Assembly: GCA_964034945.1 (NCBI GenBank)
Contig: OZ035960.1
Coordinates: forward strand, 33,534,368-33,598,367
DNA: 64,000 bases
Direction of reading: 5' to 3'
Source: Chrysopilus asiliformis
Lineage: Eukaryota; Arthropoda; Insecta; Diptera; Rhagionidae
Shown here piece after piece: positions 1 to 11,376 of this stretch. The translations under genes and the position numbers were made by a program. Within the stretch, counting starts at the first letter, position 1. Each line of letters begins with the position of its first letter. The notes beneath the pieces are model-generated. The model saw nothing but the letters and a program-made list of their open reading frames with translations. It searched no databases and was not told the origin of the DNA.

Positions 1-564
1 CAGTACAAAATGGGTGGTTAGGTTCCGGAAACTTGCAAAAAAATGAATTCTTATAAGGAACTTCATTTTTGTTAAAAAAAAATATTACCATATGTGTATA
101 ACAGAAATCGAGAAGAAACAAAATAAATTTTTTTTCAGTTTAATAACTTTAATTTAGTAATTTAATTTAGTAATTTAATTTTCTATATAAAATTTGTGGT
201 TTCGTTAATGTTCCGTATCAGCCATCGTCTCCCTCCCTTCCCCTCCCGATCAACTTGTCCCAGATTGACACAAAATAAATATGGTTACCGCAGCTATACT
301 TATATACGATTTTTTTATCTTTGAAAGGTGTGATGTTATCAATAGATGAATTAAGGCGGGTTTTTACTTCAATGAACTGAATAACATGCAAATTACACCT
401 AAATGATTGCAAATTACACCTAAATGACCCAAATCTGGAAATCTCTCCGTAAATAACTTGATTGAAATCACAAAAATGTTTTGGTATCAGAAAATTCCTT
501 ATTAGAAAACTAAACTCAAAAAAAATGTTTTTGAAATTTATTTAAAAAAAACAGTATTTACAAT
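1..564. other. AT-rich intergenic sequence
   Basis: No gene or recognisable element is seen. There is a short direct repeat (about 385-425) in which 'AAATTACACCTAAATGA' occurs twice. Short open frames here have no family features. The stretch is the downstream flank of the minus-strand gene at 565-1141. Confidence 0.5.
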
Positions 565-1141
565 TTAATGATAGATCACCTTTATAGTAAAAGAAGTAAA
601 ATGTATTAATTCTTTTCGTTCGCCAAAAATCTTAATATTGTAGATTCCTGTGTTGAACGGAAACTTTCCACTTGATATCGGTTTGGGAAGAGTATTTGAA
701 TTCATTGACATATTGCGCATAGAATAGGAACCACTTTTAATAGGGCATTTAGTAGGCATTTTTCCAAATTTTGCAAGTTTTTTTCGAATATAGAGATATA
801 GTGGATCCCCCCAACGTTTACACATATTATGAGTGGAGTTGAAATTCCATAGTTTTGCTCTTCCCCGAAAGAGTTCAATTGCTGCAATAACATGAAACTC
901 ATTCAAATCCTTTGAATTTTCGATATCTATATTCAGATAACACTTTCCCGTAACATTAATGTTGCCTTTAAGGTATGAGACATAATTAATGTTTGTAATA
1001 TTTGAAAACTCAAGATGCCAGGCTGACTATTTTTTTTATGAAAGTAAAGAACAGATTAGTAATAATTTCATTGTAATAAAAAAAATTATCTACTTGGCTT
1101 GGTTGTATTAAGTAGACCAAAATTAGTACAAAAAAATACAT
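565..1141 (-). CDS. DUF1091-like small secreted protein (copy A), two exons
   Basis: Exon 1 is 1094-1141 (16 codons, MYFFVLILVYLIQPSQ), a hydrophobic signal peptide. The intron, 1027-1093 (67 bp), has a GTAGAT donor and a TAG acceptor in phase 0. Exon 2 is 565-1026 (153 codons plus stop), starting Ser-Ala-Trp. The predicted protein is 169 aa. Its core has an 'ELFRGRAKLW' strand, a 'KCPIKSGSY' motif and the C-terminal 'FPFNTGIYNIKIFGE' stretch, which is the layout of the DUF1091 family (PF06477) known from Drosophila; these are small secreted proteins, distantly related as I recall to CheB/ML-type lipid-binding folds. No function can be read directly. Exon 2 is two codons shorter than in the other copies, and the splice donor lacks the extra Glu codon of copies D and E. 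Exon 2 has no internal stop. Family assignment is by motif recognition only; the gene model is supported by four paralogues in this window. Confidence 0.8.
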
Positions 1142-1572
1142 GTCACTGGGAGCTTGACTGATTGCGTTGGAAAAATATACTGAACTATCCAAATTTTACC
1201 ATGAATGCCAGTAATCATAATTATTTTAGACTTATAAAAGTAATCATGTGTAATTATATTGATAATCGGATATATTACATTTAAATCCAGTATTAAAAAT
1301 AAAAGTGATGAAATTGAACCCTCAAAAAAAATTTTAATATAATAATTTTTTTAATGTTGTAATGTTTACTGCGAACTTTACAAGTTGAGGCGAAAGATTG
1401 AAGTCATTACCTTAAAATTTAAGCAATTTTCTCAAAAACCATCAAAAACCAAAATACACCAATTTAAAGTGAACGATTTTGCTGATTACCGACATTAAAA
1501 ATAATTGTTGTTCTTAAAAAAATATTTGCATCACAATTTCCCCTGTTTCCATGAAGTCGGTTTTTTACTCTA
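1142..1572. other. AT-rich upstream flank of copy A
   Basis: No coding or repeat signal is recognised. It must hold the promoter of the minus-strand DUF1091-like gene, but no core promoter motif is clear enough to call. Confidence 0.4.
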
Positions 1573-2409
1573 CACTCTAGAAAATTTTATTGTAATTTTA
1601 CCACTAAAATAGTAGGAAACCATTTTCCTACTATAATAGTAGTAAAGTTAAACCGAGTCGTAATGGCTTAAAAGCTATGCATTTTTACTCATTTTGTGGC
1701 GTACAAAAGCCACTTTTACGGGGGAACTTTAAAATAAATAAGACGTAAGAGTACAATACTGGTGTAAACTTACGACATTTTTTGTTTAAAATTACACCGA
1801 AAATGGTATTAGAATTTCTCGGCTTATACGGTCTGCAAAAACAAAAAATAATAATTATATTATTTTTGCGGATGTTTTCACATCCAAATTTCCCCCCAAC
1901 AGGTCGGGAATGTCTGCCAAGAAAACCTGTCAAGAGTCTGTTTCTGGTATGGAAGCTGGCTCACCGGCATCAGAGCCTGCTTTACCAGCTTCCACGCAGG
2001 CTTACATGATTTTGGTGGAGTAAAACTCGATTCGAGTATTTATACTCCGATGCCACAAACCTTATGCGAATTATAAGGTTAAGGCAACATAGCTCCATTA
2101 AGACAGAGCGAATATCCGTAAACTGCATTGTGAAATAATGAAATTGTCCCTTCAATAAAGCAAAAATACCCTATGAACGTGTTTTTACAGCAAAATGAGA
2201 GTAAAAATATGAATATTGGTCGAAATTTTACGCAAGGTTTAAAATTACCCTATTTCTAGTTAAGATTAATGTTTTTTTGGGTGATTTTACAACTTAAATG
2301 GTGTGCGAGCTAAATTCTGATTTTTTTTCGAAATTTTACGACTTTTTTGTAAATTTACCCCGTTTTTACCCCATTTTTCGGTTTAAATTCAAATTCATTT
2401 TCTACAGTG
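1573..2409. mobile_element. MITE with TA target duplication, 837 bp
   Basis: The ends are inverted repeats: left CACTCTAGAAAAT, right (reverse complement) CACTGTAGAAAAT, one mismatch in 13. Each end is flanked by TA (1571-1572 and 2410-2411), as expected for a Tc1/mariner/pogo-superfamily derivative. The interior is noncoding; open frames at 1685-2009 have no family features. Related end sequence recurs at about 50157 and near 46150-46200. Confidence 0.6.
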
Positions 2410-2415
2410 TATATC

Positions 2416-2637
2416 GTCGGCTAAAAGTGAAATTGTGCCAGTCCACTTGGTATAATTTTCCAGAAGAGCAATGAAAACGTTGTTAAATCGTTTTAATTCT
2501 CTTTCAATAACACTGAGTTTTCTTTAAATGAGACTCTGTTTTCTTTAAATGAAAATTAAAATGATTTAAGAAGGTTTTTTTTGCTCTTCTGTCAAATTTG
2601 GTATAATGGACTTAGCACAATTTCACTTTTAGCCGAC
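2416..2637. mobile_element. Palindromic MITE, 222 bp
   Basis: The sequence folds back on itself. Both ends read GTCGGCTAAAAGTGAAATTG inward, and similarity continues for about 80 bp per arm with a short central loop. There is no coding capacity. Target duplication is not resolved; both flanks contain ATAT. Confidence 0.65.
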
Positions 2638-2639
2638 CA

Positions 2640-3190
2640 TATGATTTATCATATAGGCGTATATTAGATTTAGTATACCGTTTGTAACGCATCGAACCAA
2701 TCATCGGACACAAAAATGAACTACACCAGGGTGTTAGGGATGACAAAAGATTTTGATTTCCGCATGTCCGTCCGTCTTTCCGTCCGTGAACACTTAAACT
2801 TTCGAAAGGTTTGAGCTAGAGACTTGAAATTTTGTATAGTTATGTTTATCATAAATGGCTAGCCTAAGTTCTTGAATGGGAAAAATTGGATCACTCTCCC
2901 CTCTCTCCCATACAAAATAGTTTTTTGCAATTTTCTCGAAAACAGTGAGACATATTGAAAAAATTATAGAGGTAAAATGTGTTTTGAATAGGATTTTATA
3001 TAACTTATTTATACATCAAAATCCAGTTGGACCACTGCTTCCCCCCTTCCCCATACAAATTGAATACTTTTTTTTTCTATTTTCTCGAAAACGGTGAGTC
3101 ATATTGCAAAATTTATTAAATTCTGTAAGATAACAAATTTAGGTAAATTCTGTAAGGTAACAAATATGATTTTATATATAGTCGTTCCCG
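2640..3190 (+). mobile_element. Arm of fold-back repeat family X
   Basis: It contains 'CGTTTGTAACGCATCGAACC', a CCGT-rich tract (about 2767-2790) and 'GAGCTAGAGACTTGAAATTT' (2812-2831), followed by alternating 'TTTTCTCGAAAAC' and pyrimidine-rich blocks. The same series of blocks recurs, often reversed, at 14.5-16.05, 20.0-20.3, 38.9-43.4 and 62.7-63.96 kb. It resembles repeats I associate with fly genomes that start with a 'GGGTATATTAGATTT' block. Noncoding. Confidence 0.6.
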
Positions 3191-3200
3191 AAAAATATAG

Positions 3201-4148
3201 ACTATAGACTATATATCCAAACCTTTCTTTGAAAGGAACTTTACCACTATCATCCCTTTCAGGGAACAATGGGAGGATGGTACCATACAAAACTGTAACA
3301 CAGTACACTTTTACACAGATGGATCCAAATTGGATGGGAGAGTGGGCAGGGGGATCTACTCTGGTCATTTAAAGATCAGTCAATGCCTCCGCCTACCGGA
3401 TCACTGTAGCGTATTTCAGGCCGAAATGATGGCAATCAAAGATGTCACCGAGTGGCTCAAAAATAATGTTGTATCATCTAGAGATATTAGCATTTTTACC
3501 GACAGCCAAGCGGCAATAAAGTCCCTAGAATCTATCGCACTTACATCAAAGGTGGCACAGGAGTGTAAGGAGTCTCTAAATGAGATGTCAGAATACTTCA
3601 ATATCAACATCGTTTGGGTGCCCGGACATAGTGATATAGATGAGAATGAGAAAGCGGATGAACTTACTAGGAGAGGCACAATTGCGCCAGCTCTTCCTGA
3701 AAAGGAGAGCATAGGTATACCTATGGCAACGTGCAAACTACTGTTAAGTTCTGAAGCTCTAAACAATGCAAACCTAAGATGGACACGGGAAAGAACGTGT
3801 ACCGTCACCAAACGTATCTGGCCAAAGCTGGACAAGAAACGCTCCAACAGACTCCTATCACTACAAAGAAATGCGATCAGCACGGTAGTGGGAATAATAA
3901 CAGGGCACTACCTAATAGGTAGACATGCCGATAGGCTCGGAGCTCCCTCAAACGATTTTTGTAGAAGCTGTGGAGATGTGGACGAAGAGGAGTCGACAAC
4001 TCATCTTCTCTGTCATTGCCCAGCACTAGCACAACGCAGAAGAACTCATCTGGGCAGTTTCTTCCTAAACGATCTGGAAGACCTAAGCGCCACAAGCGTC
4101 GCAGATCTACTTCGCTTCATCAGAAGCTCCAAATTGTTCGAGGTATAG
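3201..4148 (+). pseudogene. LINE ORF2 C-terminus: RNase H domain and zinc knuckle
   Basis: The open frame runs 3201-4148 and lacks its own start because the element is 5'-truncated; the first in-frame Met is at 3330. RNase H residues are visible in order: Asp in 'FYTDGSK', Glu in 'FQAEMMAIK', Asp in 'IFTDSQAA', and the final Asp in 'NEKADELTRR' after 'VWVPGHSDIDENE', so all four acidic catalytic positions are kept. RNase H would degrade the RNA strand of the RNA/DNA hybrid during retrotransposition. Near the C-terminus 'CRSCGDVDEEE' and 'HLLCHCPAL' form the Cys-Cys-His-Cys knuckle seen in fly LINE ORF2 proteins. There are no internal stops, so the fragment looks fairly young, but without reverse transcriptase it cannot act alone. 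Confidence 0.85.
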
Positions 4149-4201
4149 GGAAATGGATCGTCAAGATTCGCGTGGTATCACAATGGGTCAATTCTGGCCT
4201 A

Positions 4202-4473
4202 CACTCAGAAAAATGTCCAGATCAACTTTTTGTCAGGTTAACTCTGACCTTACAGAGGTGTATGTAACCTAGCTAGTGGTCAGAGTTAACCTATCTAAGG
4301 TCAACTCGTGCAGCTCCCAATGCCCTACTTCACCTGTTGGTGGCTTAATTTCAGAATTTCTCCGACCACAGGTCAACTCAGTTTTACTTGCCCACATGCA
4401 GGCGAACGCGCGCCTGCCCGAGGCCAATTACGCCGTAAGTAAGTCGTCGAGTTAGCCTCCATTTTTCTGAGTG
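4202..4473. mobile_element. 272-bp MITE (CACTCAG family), copy 1
   Basis: The terminal inverted repeat is CACTCAGAAAAATG at both ends, flanked by TA (4200-4201, 4474-4475). It is inserted in the 3' untranslated region of the LINE. An opposite-orientation copy of the same length lies at 23573-23844. The interior is noncoding and contains 'GTCAACTC' and 'GTTAACTCTGACC' type repeats. Confidence 0.8.
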
Positions 4474-4515
4474 TAAGTGTGCCTTTTTGGCAGCAACTCC
4501 AACCTAACCTAGGTC

Positions 4516-6250
4516 AGCCCACAGAAAAATTTTCGCCCACTATTATCACTAATATCTATCCTATTATATCGTTATTAACATTTTTCCTAGGAAAAACTGG
4601 CAAATATCGTTTTTTCACATTTTTCCTAGGGAAAACTGGCATTCTCCTAGGGAAACTGAAGGGTTTCGATGCCGCTGAGCATGAATCTGATGCGAGCATT
4701 TCAAAATTCAGAATGGAAGGTCTGAGATTTTGAACCGCTGGCTGGTCGCGTCAAACTTTGAAATTTCAAATTTTATCTCGAAATTTTCCGAGAAAGTAAT
4801 AACTGGGATTTTGTGATATTTTTAAAACTCATACAAAAAACTTTAACCCGCCCACGTAAGATATGTAAGCTAGTTCTTTATAAAAATCTTTATAAAAATG
4901 ATTTTCTTTTTGCCACCGAATTAAATTGGGACTTACGAAAAATCTTATACGAAACTGTACGTGACTCAATAAAAATTCGACATGCGCCGTATCGATCGTA
5001 ATTATTTGGATTTTCCTCATTTTCCAGGGGACACTGAAATTGGAATATCACGAGATTTCCAATTGTGGGAGAGTTTTCCCGTCGAAGTAACAAAAATAGG
5101 TATATGGGAGCAAAACTTTTGACATGTCATCAATACGGAGAGATAAAGGCCACCACATTTTGAAATTCCAGTTTCATACATATAGAGATTTTCCGAATTT
5201 CACTAATTCGACCGTCACGACGCTAGGAAACTCTATTCATATTTTGGTTATCATAATGTATTGCAGATAGATAACAAATACCATGGCGCCGACAAAAGGG
5301 AGTTGATTTTTACGACCGGAAAGGGAAGTACGGGAAGCATTCTAAAGGGTATCCAACTGATGATAATGTGCACGTGTGTCGCGATGTGTACGACGTATTT
5401 GTCCATTTGCGATAGTAATTGTGATAGCATGTGCGCCCTTTCAAAACACACGACTATATTTTTCACCTATATAGGATTTTTGTGGTTAGATTTGAAAACA
5501 TCTGGCGATTGTCAATAGGTATTTACTATTTTCGGTAGTCGTTGACAAGTTTTTGCTCATTTCCGTTTGTGTTTTGATAGTTTTCAATGCAAATAATAAT
5601 CAGAGAAATATGCTACATACTTTTACAATATTCGTGTGGATTACTCACGTGTGTGGGGGAAATTTTCCTTTAAAAAAAGAAGAGCGTGAGGATGATGGGG
5701 GCCACGTTTAGGGGTTAAATTGTATGCAAATTTTGTTGTTGCAGAAATTGATGTCACCCTAATAAATTTTATCACTTCATAGTTAAACATTCATCATACT
5801 TAAACATTCATTAAATGGATGGAACATTTTTTTCAATGTAATGTAAGAAATCTTCATGTTAAATAGATTTGTTTTAAATTGTTATTTTCCTGTTATCGGG
5901 ATTTCCCAAAAGGGAAATTTTAATAGTTGGAGAATACTTGGTAATTCACACAATTTTAGCTATCCGTTGCTTTTAAAATTTCTAACTCTAAAATCTCTCG
6001 ACTGATTGAACTGCAATTTTGGCTAATGCCTTTTGACTTCAGAGGAAAGGAAAAATGTGCCTTAAATTATGGGTTTTTGTTTGCTAGTCCTGGAGCTTTT
6101 CGCTATAGGGCAGATGTTCTTACACGGGAATTATTGGTGGGCCGACGGAGGACTGAGATTTGCTTGAAATTTCGCATTTCAGGTGACTTTGCGATTTTAT
6201 CAATACGAACCAAATTTCAAAAACTCTAGCGTGCAGATTTTTCGGGAAAA
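4516..6250. other. Unannotated AT-rich stretch
   Basis: No gene is recognised. A short tandem of 'TTTTTCCTAGG.AAAACTGGC' occurs at about 4579-4650. The small open frames at 4479-5518 are poorly supported and lack family motifs. Confidence 0.4.
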
Positions 6251-6252
6251 GT

Positions 6253-6360
6253 ATAGGGGCTGACTATAAAATACGCCACACTAATTTTCAAACTTTCGAA
6301 CCTCCCCCCCCCCCCCCCCCCCCTTTCACTCACCCTCCCCCACCATTCCCTTTTCGTTAC
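6253..6360 (+). mobile_element. Partial MITE of the GGGRCTGTTC/TTA family with poly-C tract
   Basis: 'GGGGCTGACTATAAAATACG' followed by 'CCACACTAATTTTC' and 'AAACTTTCGAACC' matches the end of the elements at 23915 and 60422. It runs into a run of about 20 cytosines (6302-6323) and a C-rich tract, as in the copy at 60422. The other end is not found. Confidence 0.5.
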
Positions 6361-6411
6361 AATTTTTCACGATTTTTCACGATTTTTTGTATGGAGTTTC
6401 TACCGCAATCA

Positions 6412-6652
6412 TACCTGGGCTGCAATCCTGTATTCCGACGCGTCTCTGTCTTTCGACTTCGACGCAGCTTTTAACTCTTGACTTCCCCATATCAGCAGCT
6501 TCAAATTTCCTGGAGTGACAGTCAGAATCACGTTTCGATTCATAGTGACGATTCCGCGAAATTTCAACCTGCAGATATGGCGAAGTCAAGAGTTAAAAGC
6601 TGCGTCGAAGTCGAAAGACAGAGACGCGTCGGAATACATGATTGGTGCCCTG
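6412..6652. repeat. Long inverted repeat (hairpin)
   Basis: Arms at about 6421-6494 and 6574-6650 are almost perfectly complementary ('GTATTCCGACGCGTCTCTG' and its complement), separated by about 80 bp. It is probably a fold-back MITE; the termini are not certain. The apparent identical C-termini of open frames on both strands are a consequence of the palindrome. Confidence 0.7.
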
Positions 6653-8237
6653 TATTACCGCAAACTGCTTACTTTATTTATTTTTAAATCACAAATTTAA
6701 AAAAAAATCTTTCATAAACAAAGTAAATTGAGTATATCACGATAATACTTATTTTTGATATCATGGTATAATTATCATATTAGACGGCTCGCAGTATTTA
6801 ATTTGCTAACTTAGAAAAGTCAAAAAATCAGGCCACTAATTTTTCCATATATTTGAAAATTTTGAAAAAAAATCGTATAAAATCGTATATTAATATGGAG
6901 CGAGAAAATATCACTCGGCTTTAATGACGTCAATTAAATTTAAAAAAAAAGACAGAATTTGGTAATTTTTGAAAGACATAATATTTTTTTTAATGGTCTT
7001 ACCCTCCGATTTCTCATGAACGCCGGTTTATACGTTGAGTGATGATGATGCTTTTGATTGTGGTGATTGTTATCCTTACTTCTATTTAAATGAAGCCGCT
7101 TAAAATGCGCCATTTTACTATAATTTTTTTCACACTAGCGGCTCAAAAGTCACCGATCAGATGAAAAAAAAACGTCACCACAAAATTCACTTTCTACAAT
7201 CTTACGTCTGTTTATTTATTTAAAGCGCAATCAATGAAAAATACAATAAATAAATATCAGCCACTGTAATCTGCCAACACTGAGAATTTTGTCATCCCGT
7301 TTATTGGAATTTTCTTCGAAGTACTCTTGCGCGAATGTGAACCCAAAAATAACAGAAAAAAAAACTTCAAATCATACAGGAAACGAATCGGAATTTTCCG
7401 GGATTCAGTAATTATAAACAATATTCAAACAATGCACTATGTTGATTTTCCACGATTTTGAAATTATGTAAACAAAATTTTGCCAATTGGTGATCAGTAT
7501 TTGAAGCCACAAGAAAAATTTTCCCGAACCACGAAAATATGCCTCGTTTGACGGCGGTGAGAAAAAACTCTTTGCGCCCCGGGAAAAGAAAAATCACTTT
7601 TTTCTGTACTTCGTCAGAAACAGATGATTCGTCAGATCGGGATCGCGCGCATACCAACGGATTCAGTTCAGATGACGATGATGTTTTAGCTTTAAACGAC
7701 CCAAAGAGATAGATTTTCTCAATAGATCAACAAGAGCGAGAGGAAATTCTATATAATATTTAAATACAAAAAAAGAAATGTGTATAGAAGAGCAAACAGC
7801 ATTATGTTGCCACATAGATATACATAAAAATGTCGAGGACAATTTCTCAGTAGACCTAATAATTACAGTAGAGAAGATTTATTTACATTTGCACGGAAAC
7901 TGACCAGTTTTTTGGACAATAATTTAAATGGTTTAGAATTGGGCTGCCAGGTGGACAGAAAATATACATAGAAATAAAAATTTGATTTTAAGTATTATCT
8001 TGTAAATCGAAAAACCGCTTTTCCGAATAACTGCATTTAGAAAAATAAAAAAGGTGATCAAAATCAAATTTTTGACAAGTGAACTTGAGTTAGACGGAGT
8101 AAAGCATTACATGACATCACATCCTCGAAACCCATATCTCAGGTCATCTCGAGCAGCTCCTTACGCCCTACTCTAAAAAATTAAATCGGCAAAATTTTGA
8201 ATGTGTCCCGCCACAGGTGGCCACATTTTTGCACAAT
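6653..8237. other. AT-rich stretch with a degenerate MITE trace
   Basis: No gene is recognised. At about 8145-8230, 'CGAGCAGCTCCTTACGCCCT' resembles the interior of the 272-bp MITE ('TGCAGCTCCCAATGCCCT'), suggesting a decayed relative. Confidence 0.4.
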
Positions 8238-8408
8238 TTGACAACCAATATAAATGGGAGTACAAATGGAAAATCGCCGTTTTTCAATAGATGGCGCTAG
8301 CAGTAAAATGCTAGTCAAAAATGTCCGAAAAGCTAGGCATCTGGCAACAATTCCTTATCATTAAATTTGTGAATTGTTATCGGCGTCATATATTCTTTGT
8401 GCGTAAAA

Positions 8409-9190
8409 ATGTCGAAATTTGAGCCAAATAAGCGTGATTTGCGGGAAGTTTTGCTTCTTGCCTTCAATTCAAAAAAATCTGCGGCTGAGGCGCGTCGAAT
8501 GAGTGTAGAAACTTATGGTGAGGCTTCTACTAGTGAAAGAACGTGTTGCGAATGGTTTCAACAATTTTTTTTTTTCAAAAATGGTGATTTTGACGTGGAA
8601 GATAAGGAGCGTCCCGGACCGGTGAAAAATTATGAGCGGTTACAACCGGGTGAAACCATCACAGGAGCTCGCTACCGAACACAACTAATGCGTTTGAGAC
8701 GAGCATTGAAGGAAAAACGGCCACAATTCGACATAACAAAGTGAGGTTGCAGCACGACAACGCGTGACCATATGTTGGTAATATCGTTAAAACCTACCTG
8801 GAAACACTGAATTGGGACGTTCTACCCCACTCGCCATATTCTCCAGACATCGCTCTTTCCGACTACCACCTGTTCCGATCGGTGGCACATGGCCTGGCTG
8901 AGCAACACTTCCGTTCTTACGGAGAGGCCAAAAATTGGGTCTATTTGTGGATCCCCTTAAAGGCCTGTGTCCACATGGAAGTTTATTTGCAGAAGTCGCT
9001 TCCAGAAGAGATTTCTGGTGTCACAACTTCTGGAAGTTCACTTGCAGTTAGTGTTTCCACGGGAAGAACTTCCAGAAGTCTCTGCTAGAAGCGACTTCAA
9101 TAATAAGAAGCGACTGCAAATAAACTTCCATGTGGACACAGGCGTTAAGAAACGAGCAGTTTTTTCGACGCGGGATCCGTATGCTGCCAG
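8409..9190 (+). pseudogene. Mariner transposase, internally deleted and frameshifted
   Basis: The start ATG is at 8409 (MSKFEPNKRDLREV...). 'AAEARRMSVETYGE' and 'SERTCCEWFQQF' followed by 'NGDFDVEDKERPG' are the paired helix-turn-helix region of mariner transposases. After about residue 80 the reading jumps straight to 'LQPGETITGARYRTQLMRL', which in an intact transposase lies well past the first catalytic Asp, so roughly 150-170 residues are missing. A frameshift follows near 'RPQFDITK'; C-terminal sequence continues in another frame ('PHSPYSPDIALSDYHLFR' region, about 8825-8880). Then a MITE is inserted at 8961-9144, and the last remnant is at 9149-9190. Clearly inactive. Confidence 0.85.
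8961..9144. mobile_element. 184-bp MITE with TTAA target duplication
   Basis: Terminal inverted repeats read GCCTGTGTCCACATGGAAGT at both ends and continue to about 40 bp ('TTTATTTGCAG.AGTCGCTTC'). Perfect TTAA duplications flank it at 8957-8960 and 9145-9148. The TTAA target suggests a piggyBac-type mobiliser. It splits the mariner transposase relic, so it is the younger insertion. Confidence 0.85.
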
Positions 9191-9235
9191 AAAGATGGGA
9201 TTTGTGAAAAAACGGCGTTTTTTCTTATACATTTT

Positions 9236-9991
9236 TCGGAGTGTGGGAAAACAACAGTAAACGTAAAAGTTTTGAAAAAATATCAAAGTGGTTAGCCTCA
9301 GCGTTCTCTAGGGTCGAATATTTACACATTCGAAGTTTTTGCAATATCTTACAAATTTAAGAATTCGATGTTTTTTTTTTCAAATGATGGACGAAAATTT
9401 ATTACAGTTTTTGTCTTTTAGATTTTCGAAAGTTTTTTTTTTATCATCTGTAAATTAAAACTAATTGTGGCAGCACTATGACTACACTTATGTTAGTGGG
9501 ATAGAATTTAAAACATCGCCCAGACACTGATGATAAAAATAACTTTAAAATACATTTATTTAAGCACAAGTACAAGAACGAGTGCCCTGATCATTTCCCG
9601 GGAGAATTCAAAACTCTCGTGACGTCTTCTTAAAGTGATTCAAACTTTATTAAGAATCTCCCAGTTGAACGAAAGCAAAATGGGTAAAATTGTTTCTCAT
9701 TAGTGATTATGACGATTTCTAAAGGAATTTGTGAAATGCATTTTTTCAGTTTTTAAATATTTATTTCTCCCGTTGTTTGTTTATTTCAGTTATAGTAATT
9801 AATCTAAGATTTCAAATAGACAAGATTGAGGAAAAAATTTGTGAAATAGAAATAGAAATTGTATGGAAAAAAAGTTGGGACTTAAACTAACGTCAAGAGT
9901 ATTTTTGTTTTTAGTTTTTGAAACTCAATTAAGTGAATTATTGTTTATTTTCTCGATTATTACCTGCAGCAACGAACAAAATGAATTAATA
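9236..9991. other. AT-rich stretch
   Basis: Nothing recognisable as gene or element. Confidence 0.4.
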
Positions 9992-9995
9992 TTAA

Positions 9996-10231
9996 CACTC
10001 TAACTGCCACGACAGTTTTAACCCTTTTTTGAATATTTAGTTGTCAGTCAAAAAGGCACTAAGATAAAAAAAATTGAAACAATATTATACGTAAATGTTA
10101 TTTTATTACCATAAAATGTGTGCAACTACAAAAAATCGTTGGGGTTGCAGCGAACACTTTAATAATTTTCATTGTGGCCGTTGTGTACAATTAGGTGTCA
10201 GGTCTTTTTCACTGACGTGGCAGTTAGAGTG
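9996..10231. mobile_element. 236-bp MITE with TTAA target duplication
   Basis: Perfect 16-bp terminal inverted repeats, CACTCTAACTGCCACG, flanked by TTAA at 9992-9995 and 10232-10235. No coding sequence. Piggybac-like by target site; the ends differ from the other TTAA elements here. Confidence 0.85.
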
Positions 10232-10235
10232 TTAA

Positions 10236-10830
10236 ATGTTACAAAATTAAACGTTTTACGAGTGTAGGTAATTGATAAATTTAAAGCCCTTATTTATAAA
10301 ATCAAAAAATATTACAAATCTACTGTACTGTTATCGCACGAGAAAACATTTGGTTTAAAAAATATCCTTTTATGTTTATAGTTGTTATGTAAGAATTTGA
10401 AAAAATTACTATAAAATTTGCACAAAAAATTATGGAAATATCAATAAAGAGAAATTTTTTGAAATTAAAAAAAAAAACTCGTTAAAAAAATGTGACCCAG
10501 GCGATAATTTTTTTTGAAATATACGCGCTTTCAATGAAAATTCGTGGAAAAATGCACCGCATGCTAAAAAAAATTGTAAGTTATTACAACTCTCTCCTGA
10601 AATCTAGTGTTTTGAAGTGTGTTTCATATTGAGTGATGACTTTTTTGCTATTTAAAAAATTATTAAACAACCTAAATTGAAAAATTCGGGAGAAAAGTTT
10701 AGTTTACGGGACAACATGGCTTAAACCGGAATTGTCCCGCCTAACATTAAAAAAACGGTGAAATAGCTACGCTATTGAATTTTTATGTATGAGAGGATAT
10801 GTTAAGTAATATTCTATTTTTTTTTGTTTA
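10236..10830. other. AT-rich stretch
   Basis: No gene or element recognised. Confidence 0.4.
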
Positions 10831-10837
10831 TATGAAT

Positions 10838-11033
10838 CACAGAGCTTCTATAGAACAGAGGTTAAAATCACACTGAGCGACAAAAATATGGCGTGAAATA
10901 TGGGATTTTATCATTAGCTCGAAAGCTTTACGAAAGCTTTTTTCTGCTTGTGCTAATGATAAAGTCCCATATTTCACGCCATATTTTTTGTCGCTCAGTG
11001 TGATTTTAACCTCTGTTCTATAGAAGCTCTGTG
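10838..11033. mobile_element. Near-perfect palindromic MITE, 196 bp
   Basis: The two halves are almost perfect reverse complements: 'CACAGAGCTTCTATAGAACA' at the left end and its complement at the right, arms of about 83 bp and a loop of about 30 bp. Direct repeats TATGAAT flank it (10831-10837, 11034-11040), a 7-bp target duplication. Both strands have the same short open frame because of the symmetry. Confidence 0.85.
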
Positions 11034-11040
11034 TATGAAT

Positions 11041-11376
11041 TACGACGCTCCCAAAAAAACATGACAAATCTACAGTTATACAACGCTTAAATTTTCAAAA
11101 AAAAAATCGAAAAAAAGCTTCCCACTTGGAGATGTCCAAATAAAATTATTTTTAGCCTATGTTTGAACACGGTTTACAATTAATTTAATTACTGAGTTTC
11201 AAAAAGATTGCTCATGTTGTTTTTGAGATTACGGGTAACAAACAAGCCAGCTTTTGGAATTTAAACTCACTAACCCTAGAACGACTCAAAACTTGCAAAA
11301 ATTATACAACAGGCGTTTTTGTACAGATAGAGACTCACATATTACTCTTTTATTTACACAAATTAATCAAATATCG
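11041..11376. other. AT-rich stretch
   Basis: No gene or element recognised. Confidence 0.4.

Larger units (their letters stand above)
3191..4515 (+). mobile_element. 5'-truncated non-LTR retrotransposon (RNase H-bearing clade)
   Basis: Only the 3' end of a LINE remains: the C-terminal part of ORF2 (open 3201-4148) and a 3' untranslated tail ending near 'CCAACCTAACCTAGG' (about 4500-4515). The left junction abuts the fold-back arm; no reverse transcriptase or endonuclease is present. The tail is interrupted by the 272-bp MITE at 4202-4473. RNase H plus a C-terminal CCHC-like knuckle fits the I/Outcast/LOA-type group; the exact clade is not determined. Confidence 0.75.
8238..9235 (+). mobile_element. 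Decayed mariner element
   Basis: A mariner relic with N-terminal and C-terminal transposase remains (8409-9190) and terminal regions that share 'CGCCGTTTTT' in inverted orientation (about 8275 and 9215). The central catalytic part is deleted and a 184-bp TTAA-flanked MITE interrupts the 3' part of the transposase. Confidence 0.7.

Noticed and set aside
3416..3883. 155-codon minus-strand frame
   Set aside because: Antisense shadow of the RNase H domain at 3201-4148.
10837..11067. 76-codon minus-strand frame
   Set aside because: Lies on the palindromic MITE; symmetry and chance account for it.
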